Below, in pieces: positions 27,438 through 34,666 of a stretch of DNA of 40,357 bases (positions are counted from its first letter, which is position 1; the number at the start of each line of letters is the position of its first letter). The stretch lies in assembly GCA_005223035.1 (NCBI GenBank), contig NJBK01000031.1, positions 1 to 40,357 of the forward strand, written 5' to 3'. Below the pieces are notes generated by a model that saw only the letters and a list, made by a program, of their open reading frames with translations, searched no databases and was not told the DNA's origin. Both the position numbers and the translations under genes were made by a program. Source of the stretch: Chloroflexi bacterium B3_Chlor. Its GTDB lineage: Bacteria > Chloroflexota > Anaerolineae > UBA7937 > B3-Chlor.

Positions 27438-27939
27438 GTGTCATCGGTCTCGAGCAGGAGCTCCACCCAAGGTCGACCCGCAGAATTCCGGATGCGATAA
27501 CGAGTTCTCCAAGACGTGGGGCGGCCCCCCCATCAAGGTACAACCGTCACACCTGGGAATGCCATTTTGCCTGCTCCAGGCGCGCACGATACAAGGGACG
27601 CCTTGGCTTCCAAGATGTTGGGACGCCCTCCGAGACAGTCTCTCTCATCAGCGTATCATACCAGTGTCAGGTCAAAATCAGGTCCTAGTGTGGTCCCAAT
27701 CTGGTCCAAGCCCAAGCAAGGGGACATCGGCTGCCGAGAGGGCCCACGCGCAGCCGAGCCGCGGATTGACAGACGCCAGGTGCCTCACGATGAGAGGTGG
27801 CTTGGCTCGCACACCACCCTGGGCCGGCGAAAGCCGCCGAAGAACAATGAGGTCGTCTGCTGCTGCCATTTCTGCCCAGCAAGGGCACTGGAAGAGATCT
27901 TAATACACATGGCTGCCTTACGCTGTTGCGCATGCAAGC
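27438..27939. other. Gene-free stretch between ETF operon promoter and feoC end
   Basis: About 500 bases with no coding pattern I can support. Several open frames exist on both strands but none resembles a known protein, has a ribosome site, or a consistent composition. No tRNA, riboswitch or terminator stands out. It may be old decayed sequence. Confidence 0.5.
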
Positions 27940-28203
27940 CTAATGCAGTTTTCGAGCTACCTGCCCCCCCTTCTCGGTGAGGCTCCATATCTGACCAGGC
28001 CCGCCAACAGAGCAGCCTTCAGCCAAGGAGCAATCCTCACACTTCGCTTGACAGCCTTCTCCCACCAGTTCCAAGTATCCCATACGGGCCAGGTCTTCGA
28101 TCATCTGCTGCAGGAACTCCTCACTGGCACTCAGAGCATGGGCAAGATCCGAGTAGCTATGAACGCCGCCTTGGCCCAGGAGTTGCAGTAGTCGATCCAA
28201 CAT
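27940..28203 (-). CDS. feoC: FeoC-like winged-helix protein
   Basis: An 87-residue protein. MLDRLLQLLGQGGVHSYSDLAHALSASEEFLQQMIEDLARMGYLELV is a small winged-helix domain, and CQAKCEDCSLAEGC (about 51-64) is the cysteine-rich wing, which in FeoC proteins can bind an oxygen-sensitive [4Fe-4S] cluster. It is the last gene of the feoA-feoB-feoC operon, 18 bases after feoB. FeoC is thought to regulate or protect FeoB. Here the tail shows four Cys with a good spacing for a cluster. Confidence 0.85.
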   Translation of the reverse strand: MLDRLLQLLGQGGVHSYSDLAHALSASEEFLQQMIEDLARMGYLELVGEGCQAKCEDCSLAEGCSVGGPGQIWSLTEKGGQVARKLH

Positions 28204-28221
28204 TCTCCTCAGAACCCATCC

Positions 28222-30213
28222 TTACCCAATAAGGGCAGCCACCTGGTAAACCGCTATACCCGCTCCGAAAGATACAACCAACAGGAAAGCCACACTGAAT
28301 AGCGTCCACTTCCAGGAATTGGCCTCGTGGAACATCGTGGCTACTGTGGCCACGCAGGGGATGAAGAGCATCTGCACCACCAGGAAACTCAAAGCAGCCG
28401 CTGGGGTGAGGATTCCGGGGAGGATCTCCGCCAAGCCTGCCTCTTCACCCGCGCGGAAGAGGATGCCCAATGAGGCGATGGAGTTCTCCTTGGCGATGAA
28501 GCTGGTGAGCAGGGCCACCATCATCCTCCAGCTTAACCCCATCAACGCACCAAGGGGGGCCAGAAACTGGCCAATTCGAGCCAAGTAACTGGTCTCTATC
28601 TTCCCGGTCGGCAGGATCGAAAGCCCCCAAAGCACCACTGACATAACCAGGATCACCGTGCCAGCCCGCTTGAAGAAGGAGAGAGAGCGTTGCCACACGA
28701 GGAGGCCAATGGTGCGCCAATTGGGCACATGGTAGAGAGGCAGTTCCATGATAAAGGCGGCCCGCTCACCCCCGAAAGCGACCTTGTTCATAAGTACGCC
28801 CGAGATGGCCAAAACCACCAGGCTCAAGCCTACTAGGCCCCAGGCCACAAGCGGAGCTGCTGCGCCGAAAAACAGAGGGGTGATGAAAGCCAACACCACC
28901 ATGCGAGCCGTACACGGCACCAGCGGAGCCAACATGATAGTGAGCAGCTGGCCACGGCGCGACTCGATCACCCGCGTGCCCATCACCGCTGGCACATTGC
29001 AACCGAAGCCCAGGAACAAGGGCAGAAAGCTCTTCCCATGCAAGCCCATCAAGTGCATGAAACGGTCCATCACATACCCAGCACGAGCCATGTACCCCAT
29101 ATCCTCCAACAAACCCATAGAGGCAAAGAAGATGAGCAAGATGGGTATGAAGGTGAGCACCGTTCCCACCCCACCGATAATGCCGTCAATGAGCAGGCCT
29201 GTTAGCCAACCGGGACCGCCGATCAATGCAGCGCTCACCAATCGGGCGCTGGCCTCCACCACATGAGTACTCAGCAAATCCTGCAAGGGCGCGCCGACGG
29301 TGTAGGTCACCGAGAACACTAGCCCCAGAATGCCCGCCAGGATAACCAAACCCCAGAAAGGATGGGTGGCCCAACGGTCCAGTCTTTCGGTGAGTGTAAT
29401 CTGCCCCACTCCAGGCCGCACCAAGGCGGCGCGGGTCATACGCCCGATCCAATTATACCGGCCGCTGGCCACGGCCACTATCGCATCCTCATGCTCCATC
29501 AAAATAGCGTGCACCCTCTCCCATATGTCCTCGGGGAGGCAGTCCTCCATCAGGCGCATGATCTCATCGTCCCCCTCCAGAAGCTTGAGGGACACCCAAC
29601 TAACCCGATATGGGTCTGGCACACGAGAGACGATGAGGTCCTGTATCTCCTCCAAGACGGCGCGATGATCATCCCTGATCTCCGGTCTCTTGGGCTCGTA
29701 GGCCGTCCCGTCCTGAACCATCTCATCAATGGTCTCGACCAACTGGCGTATTCCCTGATTCCTGGTAGCGACCATGGGCACCACGGGTATGCCCAAGGCT
29801 GCCTCAAGCACCTCAGGCTCAATCTGTATACCCTGTTGCTCGGCCACATCTATCATATTCAGAGCCAGGATGACTGGGGATGGCAGAGGCAACAACTCAG
29901 CCACCAGATAGAGATTACGCTCCATGGCAGATGCATCTATGACAGCCACCACCACATCGGGCTGGTCCTTGATGATGTAATCACGGGCTATTAGCTCCTC
30001 AGCGGAGTTGGCCGTGAGGCTGTAGGTGCCTGGCAAGTCCACGATGTGAACCACAATGCCGTTATGGGAATAGGTGCCTTTCTTCCGCTCCACGGTTTTC
30101 CCCGGCCAGTTTCCCACATGTTGACTGAGCCCCGTCAGCAGGTTAAAGACGGTGGACTTGCCCACGTTCGGCTGGCCAGCCAGGGCCACGGTTATGGTCT
30201 TCTTCTCAGCCAT
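28222..30213 (-). CDS. feoB: Ferrous iron transport protein B
   Basis: A 663-residue GTPase-transporter for Fe(II) uptake across the cytoplasmic membrane. The N-terminal G domain has GQPNVGKST (G1, about 13-21), GNWPGKTVE (G2), DLPGTYSL (G3) and LNMIDVAE (G4). A GDI helical region follows. From about residue 285 there are hydrophobic membrane segments of the two Gate repeats, e.g. FLPLFLGFGCNVPAVMGTR with the conserved cysteine and FIPCVATVATMF near the C-terminus. The length is slightly under the usual 700-770 of proteobacterial FeoB. It starts 27 bases after feoA. Confidence 0.97.
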   Translation of the reverse strand: MAEKKTITVALAGQPNVGKSTVFNLLTGLSQHVGNWPGKTVERKKGTYSHNGIVVHIVDLPGTYSLTANSAEELIARDYIIKDQPDVVVAVIDASAMERNLYLVAELLPLPSPVILALNMIDVAEQQGIQIEPEVLEAALGIPVVPMVATRNQGIRQLVETIDEMVQDGTAYEPKRPEIRDDHRAVLEEIQDLIVSRVPDPYRVSWVSLKLLEGDDEIMRLMEDCLPEDIWERVHAILMEHEDAIVAVASGRYNWIGRMTRAALVRPGVGQITLTERLDRWATHPFWGLVILAGILGLVFSVTYTVGAPLQDLLSTHVVEASARLVSAALIGGPGWLTGLLIDGIIGGVGTVLTFIPILLIFFASMGLLEDMGYMARAGYVMDRFMHLMGLHGKSFLPLFLGFGCNVPAVMGTRVIESRRGQLLTIMLAPLVPCTARMVVLAFITPLFFGAAAPLVAWGLVGLSLVVLAISGVLMNKVAFGGERAAFIMELPLYHVPNWRTIGLLVWQRSLSFFKRAGTVILVMSVVLWGLSILPTGKIETSYLARIGQFLAPLGALMGLSWRMMVALLTSFIAKENSIASLGILFRAGEEAGLAEILPGILTPAAALSFLVVQMLFIPCVATVATMFHEANSWKWTLFSVAFLLVVSFGAGIAVYQVAALIG

Positions 30214-30240
30214 GTCTACAGCCCCTGACCTTTCGAGAGA

Positions 30241-30525
30241 TCACCGCTGTCCGTTCAGTCTCCTTATCCGTACCTTGGCCGCCTCACCCCGCCCCAGGGC
30301 TATGCGCGTGTCCCGGATGCTGACTATGACCGGGCCATGGCCGAAGTTCTGCACCATGGTCACCCGGGCCTCCGGGGTGAAGCCCAGGACTGATAGACGA
30401 CTCACCAGTCCACGGCCAGCCTGTATATCATGGACGATACCGGTTGCCCCTTTCTGCAAGGCGCCGAGCCGTATCAAGCCCAACTCCGTATCAGTCGGTA
30501 TCAGTGGCAACATAGTCTTTCTCAT
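30241..30525 (-). CDS. feoA: FeoA family SH3-like protein
   Basis: A 94-residue FeoA. The fold is a small SH3-like barrel that binds the cytosolic part of FeoB: LIRLGALQKGATGIVHDI, then RLSVLGFTPEARVTMVQNFGHGPVIVSI and RIALGRGEAAKVRI. The start is ATG 30525; ATG 30513 (MLPLIPTD) is also possible. Its first codons overlap the 3' end of a 41-residue open frame that starts at 30616, so translation may be coupled. Confidence 0.93.
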   Translation of the reverse strand: MRKTMLPLIPTDTELGLIRLGALQKGATGIVHDIQAGRGLVSRLSVLGFTPEARVTMVQNFGHGPVIVSIRDTRIALGRGEAAKVRIRRLNGQR

Positions 30526-30616
30526 ACTCCCTGACCTTGCTGACTACCAGATCTGCGTGTTTGTTGGCATCGAAAGGCGGGCCATGAGCAGCCAACACCT
30601 CCCAAGTCTCCTTCAT
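30491..30616 (-). CDS. Small unrecognised protein overlapping feoA (41 aa)
   Basis: An open frame of 41 codons starts with ATG at 30616 after a very strong AAAGGAGGGGGG site and ends with TGA at 30491-30493, overlapping the feoA start by 35 bases in another frame. The peptide begins MKETWEVLAAHGPPFDANKH and continues through an amphipathic ADLVVSKVREYEKDY helix. I do not recognise a family. It is the first frame after the feo promoter, so it is either a small accessory Feo protein or a leader peptide that couples ribosomes to feoA. The strength of the ribosome site argues that it is translated. Confidence 0.6.
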   Translation of the reverse strand: MKETWEVLAAHGPPFDANKHADLVVSKVREYEKDYVATDTD

Positions 30617-30685
30617 TCTCCCCCCTCCTTTATCCAACGGATCGACTCTCCAGGTCGTTAGTGCAAATAGTTCCCATTCTTATCT

Positions 30686-30714
30686 ATTATAGGCCATTTC
30701 ATGCGATTTGTCAA
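30686..30714 (-). promoter_or_regulatory. Consensus promoter of the feo operon
   Basis: On the minus strand TTGACA (30709-30714) and TATAAT (30686-30691) are both perfect with 17 bases between. An imperfect dyad AATAG-N13-CTATT overlaps the -10 and start region and could be an operator; no canonical Fur box is seen. The first 11 bases of this promoter (TTGACAAATCG) equal those of the rplU promoter. Confidence 0.85.
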
Positions 30715-31301
30715 TCATGGGAGTCTCAACGATCTTCAATGGGGTCACTCGTGCTCAGCCATCCGCTTCCTTACACAAAGATCGATCCCAGACAGCACGC
30801 GACCGTGGCTCCGTTGAGGAGACAAGGTTGAACTCTTCACAGGATAGCACGGCGCTTCTGCGCAAGCCAGCAATGTATCCATCAGATCGTCTAAGCTCGG
30901 GCGTGTAGACCCACAGATTGGCCTTTCGCCAAGGACTGCTTGAGGTATGGAGTGGAGGGGTGTGTGCCTGAACCGGCCAAGATAGTGCCCTGTTGGAGCG
31001 GCGTGGCTGGCCTCGCAGAGTGCCAGTGTTGTCCAAGCCATGCGTTTCCGCTTCAGCGCAGGCGTGAGCGCCCTGGTCATCTTGGCGCACACGCTCGCAG
31101 CGCCCCCAAGACCTGAGCCGATCCGTATTGGGCCGCAGCTAAACCTGTGCCTGGAGCAAGTATGAACACACTCTGCACGTCCAGGACTGTGATGGCGCCC
31201 TCCTTCTGGTCGGGCAATGCTGGCCAGCATCCTCCCATCCATTAGGCCTCAAGCACTCTTGGTCCCTTCCCGACGTCACCGATTCGTTCCCTTGGCCCAA
31301 C
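30715..31301. other. Gene-free stretch between the divergent feo and PadR promoters
   Basis: About 590 bases with no gene I can support. On the minus strand two overlapping open frames (about 165 and 111 codons) cover much of it, but neither has a ribosome site, a recognisable motif or plausible composition. It could be eroded coding sequence. No RNA gene was recognised. Confidence 0.5.
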
Positions 31302-31334
31302 TTGACAAGTCCCCTAATATAGTATATAATATAT
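31302..31334 (+). promoter_or_regulatory. Promoter of the padR-mrp cluster with an AT-rich dyad over the -10
   Basis: TTGACA (31302-31307) and TATAAT (31325-31330) are perfect with 17 bases between. An ATATA-A-TATAT dyad (31324-31334) covers the -10. PadR-family repressors bind AT-rich inverted repeats, so this is a candidate autoregulatory operator; that part is inference. Confidence 0.8.
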
Positions 31335-31384
31335 GTGCAGAGTGTCGATAACGGCAAAACGCATTATCCGCGAAGGAGTCAGTC

Positions 31385-31822
31385 ATGCCACGGGGCAGAG
31401 GATGGAGAAGAAGATGCAGAGCCGGCGCGTGGGTTCAAAGAATAGGCCGCTTCATGGAGCCGTGCTTGCTGTTGCTCCTGCACCGAGGTGACAGTCATGG
31501 GTACGATCTCCTTGAGAGGCTCAAGGAGTTCGGTTTCGCGGAGGAGACCGTCGATTCCAGTGTGGTCTACCGCTCCCTGCGGGACCTGGAGAGCCGAGCG
31601 TTGGTGACGTCCACCTGGGATACCGAAGGCGGCGGCCCCGCCCGCAGGGTCTACCAGCTCACACCAGAAGGAGATCAATACTTGGCCTGGTGGATTGGCG
31701 GTTTGCGGGAGACCAGGAGTGTGCTGGACCGCTTCCTCCAGGCGTATGAAGAACATATGGAATTGGGGAACCACGTACCAGACGAAAGGATGGCAGAAGT
31801 TGATCACCGAATCTCAAGTTGA
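31385..31822 (+). CDS. PadR family transcriptional regulator
   Basis: A 145-residue regulator. After a basic N-terminus (MPRGRGWRRRC), the winged helix runs from FMEPCLLLLLHRGDSHGYDLLERLKEFGF through VDSSVVYRSLRDLESRALVTSTW, with the typical GPARRVYQLTPEGDQYLAWW wing and the C-terminal dimerisation helix. PadR proteins repress by binding promoter palindromes and are relieved by ligands such as phenolics; the ligand here is unknown. It is the first gene of the cluster, and its 3' end overlaps the mrp start by 23 bases, so it likely autoregulates the metal-cluster genes. Confidence 0.93.
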   Translation: MPRGRGWRRRCRAGAWVQRIGRFMEPCLLLLLHRGDSHGYDLLERLKEFGFAEETVDSSVVYRSLRDLESRALVTSTWDTEGGGPARRVYQLTPEGDQYLAWWIGGLRETRSVLDRFLQAYEEHMELGNHVPDERMAEVDHRISS

Positions 31823-32885
31823 GGAAGTCCTGTCGCAGGTCATGGACCCCGAACTGGGCCGTGACCTCGTCGAACTGGGCATGATCAGAGATATAAGGAT
31901 TGAGGACAGCGAGGTGAGATTCACTATTGCCTTGACCACCCTGGACTACACCTTTCAGAATCAACTGCTGTCGCAAGCCAAGGCAGCGGTCTCGGCCTTG
32001 GATGGGGTGCAGAAAGTAGAGATAGAATTGGCGGAGATGAGCCCCCAGGAGCGACGACGAGCCTTCGCAAAGGCGCAACCAGCCCAGGAAGCAAGCTCCC
32101 CGTTGGCTCAAAAGCTGAACGACGTCAAGCACGTGATAGCAGTCATGAGCGGCAAAGGCGGCGTAGGCAAGTCGTTGGTGAGCAGTCTTCTGGCCGTAGC
32201 CTTGCGACGGGAGGGGCAAGAGGTCGGTGTCTTGGATGCAGACATCACTGGCCCCAGCATTCCCAAGATGTTCGGCATTCATGGTCACCCGGTGGCCAAT
32301 CCCCTCGGCATCCTGCCTGTAAAGAGCTCTCTGGACATCAAGGTCATGTCCATCAACCTGCTGCTACCGAGCGAGGATGACGCCGTTGTCTGGCGCGGGC
32401 CCCTCATCAGTGGAGCTATCAAGCAGTTCTGGGAGGAGGTGATATGGGGTCGGTTGGATACTCTGGTGGTGGACTTGCCCCCAGGCACATCTGATGCTTC
32501 ATTGACCGTGATGCAATCAATGCCCCTCAGTGGCATTGTGCTTGTCACGTCGCCACAAGCTCTGGCGGGCATGGTGGTACGAAAAGCGGCGAAGATGACC
32601 CAGCATCTAGGCATACCAATCCTCGGTGTGGTAGAAAACATGAGCTACTTTGCCGCTCCAGATACCGGCAAGCGATACGATATCTTCGGCCCCAGCCATG
32701 CCAGAGAGACAGCAACCCAGTTAGGCGTGCCTTTCCTGGGGCAGTTACCCTTGGATCCCCAGATAGCGGAGTTAAGCGATGAAGGGCGCATCGAGGAGTA
32801 TGCAGCCGAAGCCTTCATCCCCATTGCCCAGGCCCTAGCAAAGACAGCGCCAGCCGCCCGCCGCCCACCACCGCTGCAGCAATAG
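31800..32885 (+). CDS. mrp: Mrp/NBP35-type iron-sulfur cluster carrier ATPase with MIP18 (DUF59) domain
   Basis: A 361-residue protein. Residues 1-75 form the MIP18/DUF59 domain (VMDPELGRDLVELGMI and VRFTIALTT). From about 105 it is a Mrp P-loop ATPase: VMSGKGGVGKS is the deviant Walker A with its signature lysine, DADITGPSIPKMFG follows, VVDLPPGTSDASLTV is Walker B, and VENMSYF opens the switch region. The pair of cysteines (CxxC) that many Mrp/ApbC proteins have right after NMSYF, for binding a transferable [4Fe-4S] cluster, is replaced by APDT. Start: TTG 31800, overlapping padR; no better start fits the conserved N-terminus. Cytosolic. Confidence 0.92.
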   Translation: MITESQVEEVLSQVMDPELGRDLVELGMIRDIRIEDSEVRFTIALTTLDYTFQNQLLSQAKAAVSALDGVQKVEIELAEMSPQERRRAFAKAQPAQEASSPLAQKLNDVKHVIAVMSGKGGVGKSLVSSLLAVALRREGQEVGVLDADITGPSIPKMFGIHGHPVANPLGILPVKSSLDIKVMSINLLLPSEDDAVVWRGPLISGAIKQFWEEVIWGRLDTLVVDLPPGTSDASLTVMQSMPLSGIVLVTSPQALAGMVVRKAAKMTQHLGIPILGVVENMSYFAAPDTGKRYDIFGPSHARETATQLGVPFLGQLPLDPQIAELSDEGRIEEYAAEAFIPIAQALAKTAPAARRPPPLQQ

Positions 32886-32913
32886 AACTATATTTCTAAG
32901 GAGGATACCAGGC

Positions 32914-33309
32914 GTGAAAATCGCAGCGATCACCGATGATGGGAAAATCATCAGCCAGCATTTTGGGCGAGCCCCATTCTACGCTGTACTTACCATCGAG
33001 AACACTCAAATCGTCAAGCGGGAAATGCGCGACAAGTTGGGCCACCAACAGTTCGTCCACGAAGAGGGTCATCTGGATGAGCAAGGGCGGCATGGCTTTG
33101 GCCCAGGCAGCCAGGATCGTCATGCGGCCATGGCCAGAGCCATCAGTGATTGCGATGTGCTCCTTTGCCGAGGCATGGGCTGGGGAGCCTACGAGAGCAT
33201 GAAGCAAAGCGGGATCCAGACCATCGTCACCGACATCACCAACATCGAGGAGGCGCTACAAGCCTATCTTGATGGCACCATTGTTGACCGCATCGACAGG
33301 TTGCATTGA
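32914..33309 (+). CDS. NifX/NifB-like (dinitrogenase Fe-Mo cofactor) domain protein
   Basis: A 131-residue small protein of the NifX/NafY/ORP-like family. MKIAAITDDGKIISQHFGRAPFYAVLTIEN has the typical HFG motif, and DCDVLLCRGMGWGAYESMKQSGIQTIVTDITNIEEALQAYLDG completes the fold. Homologues bind metal clusters in nitrogenase cofactor assembly or the orange protein; there are no nitrogenase genes here. A GTG start follows AAGGAGG. It follows mrp by 28 bases. Confidence 0.88.
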   Translation: MKIAAITDDGKIISQHFGRAPFYAVLTIENTQIVKREMRDKLGHQQFVHEEGHLDEQGRHGFGPGSQDRHAAMARAISDCDVLLCRGMGWGAYESMKQSGIQTIVTDITNIEEALQAYLDGTIVDRIDRLH

Positions 33310-33343
33310 ATCAAACTCAGTCAATAGAAAGGGGGTGTTGAGC

Positions 33344-33604
33344 ATGGCAGGATTCAGCAGAGGCCGAGGCGGTCGCTTTGGCCGAGGCTACTGGCCGGGC
33401 GCAGGCTTCGGGCGTGGCTCGGGCATGGGCCGGGGAATGAGCAACCCATATCCCTATTGCCGGTTCTATCCCTGGATGCCTCGCCGCTGGTGGACCATGG
33501 GTATGAACCCCTACGCGGCAGGGCCTTATGCCCAAGGCGCCGCGCCAGGCTGGGGAGCCTATAGGCCCTCACCAAGGCCTGGCCCCACGGGCCAACAAAG
33601 ATAA
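33344..33604 (+). CDS. Small Gly/Arg/aromatic-rich protein
   Basis: An 86-residue low-complexity protein. GRGGRFGRGYWPGAGFGRGSGMGRGM repeats glycine, arginine and aromatics, followed by a YCRFYPWMPRRWWTMGMNPY segment and a Pro-rich end. Small proteins with such Gly/Met/aromatic composition accompany NifX-like genes in anaerobes (DUF5320-like). AAAGGGGG precedes the ATG. It has no recognisable catalytic motif; a metal-binding or scaffold role is speculation. Confidence 0.75.
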   Translation: MAGFSRGRGGRFGRGYWPGAGFGRGSGMGRGMSNPYPYCRFYPWMPRRWWTMGMNPYAAGPYAQGAAPGWGAYRPSPRPGPTGQQR

Positions 33605-33641
33605 CAGACAGTTTCAGAACAACTAGAAAGGAGTAAGAGCG

Positions 33642-33932
33642 ATGCGTCACCGTTGGATGTGCTATGCCACCGGGTTACCGGGCTGGATGCGCTTCGGGTA
33701 CAGCCCTGGATGGGTGGGCAGGAGTCCCACAGGCTTGGGTCCATGCGCCACCTACTTCATGACCGGCCAATCGCCGATGCCAGGCGCAGCCCCTGCATGG
33801 GGTGAATGGCCTTGGGCTGGTTTTCAGCCAGCGGTGGATGAACTAGCGGCCCTCAAGACCCAGGCCCAGTGGCTCAGAAGCCAACTGGATGCCATTAGTA
33901 AACACGTCGAGGAACTAGAGAAGGAAGCATAG
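33642..33932 (+). CDS. DUF5320-like small protein with C-terminal coiled coil
   Basis: A 96-residue protein. The N-terminal 60 residues are aromatic, Pro and Gly rich (CYATGLPGWMRFGYSPGWVG, TGLGPCATYF). The C-terminal 30 form a heptad-like coiled coil (VDELAALKTQAQWLRSQLDA and a KHVEELEKEA end). This layout matches the DUF5320 family of anaerobic bacteria and archaea, often next to NifX-like and MinD-like genes. GAAAGGAG precedes the ATG. The coiled coil could pair with the similar end of the NifX-fusion protein downstream. Confidence 0.8.
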   Translation: MRHRWMCYATGLPGWMRFGYSPGWVGRSPTGLGPCATYFMTGQSPMPGAAPAWGEWPWAGFQPAVDELAALKTQAQWLRSQLDAISKHVEELEKEA

Positions 33933-33959
33933 ACAATGACCATCGGTCGACTGGCAACG

Positions 33960-34005
33960 GGGGAGAACGGCTTCCCTGAAGCGGCCAGACTTGGCCGTTC
34001 TCCCC
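33960..34005 (+). promoter_or_regulatory. Twelve-bp inverted repeat between the DUF5320-like and NifX-fusion genes
   Basis: GGGGAGAACGGC and GCCGTTCTCCCC are perfectly complementary with a 22-base spacer. No T-run follows. It is in the spacer before the NifX-fusion gene and may be an RNA processing or attenuation element, or a DNA operator; I cannot choose. Confidence 0.55.
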
Positions 34006-34044
34006 ATCCTCAGCTCTAGAAATGCTCCAAATAGGAGGTTATCG

Positions 34045-34620
34045 ATGAAAGTAGTCGTCAGCGCCATGGGAGAAAGCCTGAGTGCGGAAGTGAGCCCGAT
34101 CTTCGGACGTTGCCCTACTTATGTCTTCGTTGACACGGAGACCATGGAGTTCGAAGCGGTGCCCAACCCGGCCATGTCCGCTCCCGGCGGGGCAGGCATC
34201 CAGGCTGCGCAGTTCGTGGTCAGCAGGGGGGTACAAGCTGCCCTTACCGGCAACGTGGGCCCCAATGCCTTCAATGTTCTGCAAGCAGCCGGGGTACAGA
34301 TCTACCCGGTCTCGGCGGGGACGGTGCAGCAGGCGGTTGAAGCCTACAAGGGTGGCCAGTTGCATCCCGTTTCCGGAGCTACGTCTGGACTGGGGGGAGG
34401 CATGGGTATGGGGCGCGGGATGGGCGGGGGCGTGGGCCGAGGGATGGGTCGTGGAATGGGCATGGGAGCCGGTCCCTGGGGTGCGCCTGTTATGCCACCA
34501 AGTACCGGTGCTAGACCGTCAGAGGAAGAGATCTCCGAACTGAAGGAGATGGCCCAGTCACTGCAAGAGCAGTTGGACCAAGTCCTGAAACGGATTGAAG
34601 ACTTAGAGAAGAAGGAATAA
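34045..34620 (+). CDS. NifX-like domain fused to Gly/Met-rich linker and DUF5320-like coiled coil
   Basis: A 191-residue chimera. Residues 1-110 are a NifX/ORP-like domain (KVVVSAMGESLSAEVSPIFGRCPTYVFVD, then PGGAGIQAAQFVVSRGVQAALTG). Residues 117-155 are Gly/Met/Arg-rich repeats (GMGMGRGMGGG type). The end is a coiled coil (EEEISELKEMAQSLQEQLDQ, KRIEDLEKKE), very like the end of the preceding small protein. The start is ATG 34045 with ATAGGAGG upstream. The Met-rich linker could bind soft metals; this is speculative. It is 40 bases before the ferredoxin. Confidence 0.88.
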   Translation: MKVVVSAMGESLSAEVSPIFGRCPTYVFVDTETMEFEAVPNPAMSAPGGAGIQAAQFVVSRGVQAALTGNVGPNAFNVLQAAGVQIYPVSAGTVQQAVEAYKGGQLHPVSGATSGLGGGMGMGRGMGGGVGRGMGRGMGMGAGPWGAPVMPPSTGARPSEEEISELKEMAQSLQEQLDQVLKRIEDLEKKE

Positions 34621-34666
34621 GTGGTCAAGGTCATGATGTAGCCAGTGCAGAACAGGGATGACAAGC

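Noticed and set aside
27397-27903. 168-codon plus-strand open frame in the gap before feoC
   Set aside because: Contains no domain-like pattern, starts inside the acyl-CoA dehydrogenase promoter region, and is low in typical coding features.
30745-31242. 165-codon minus-strand open frame in the feo-padR gap as a possible gene
   Set aside because: Composition is unlike the neighbours, there is no ribosome site, and another frame covers the same area; no family is recognised.
31659-32288. 209-codon open frame on the minus strand across padR and mrp
   Set aside because: Antisense to two well-recognised genes and without protein-like motifs.
32914-34620. Nitrogenase cofactor (nif) locus
   Set aside because: NifX-like domains are present but there is no nifHDK, nifE/N or full nifB, so a nitrogen-fixation reading is not supported.
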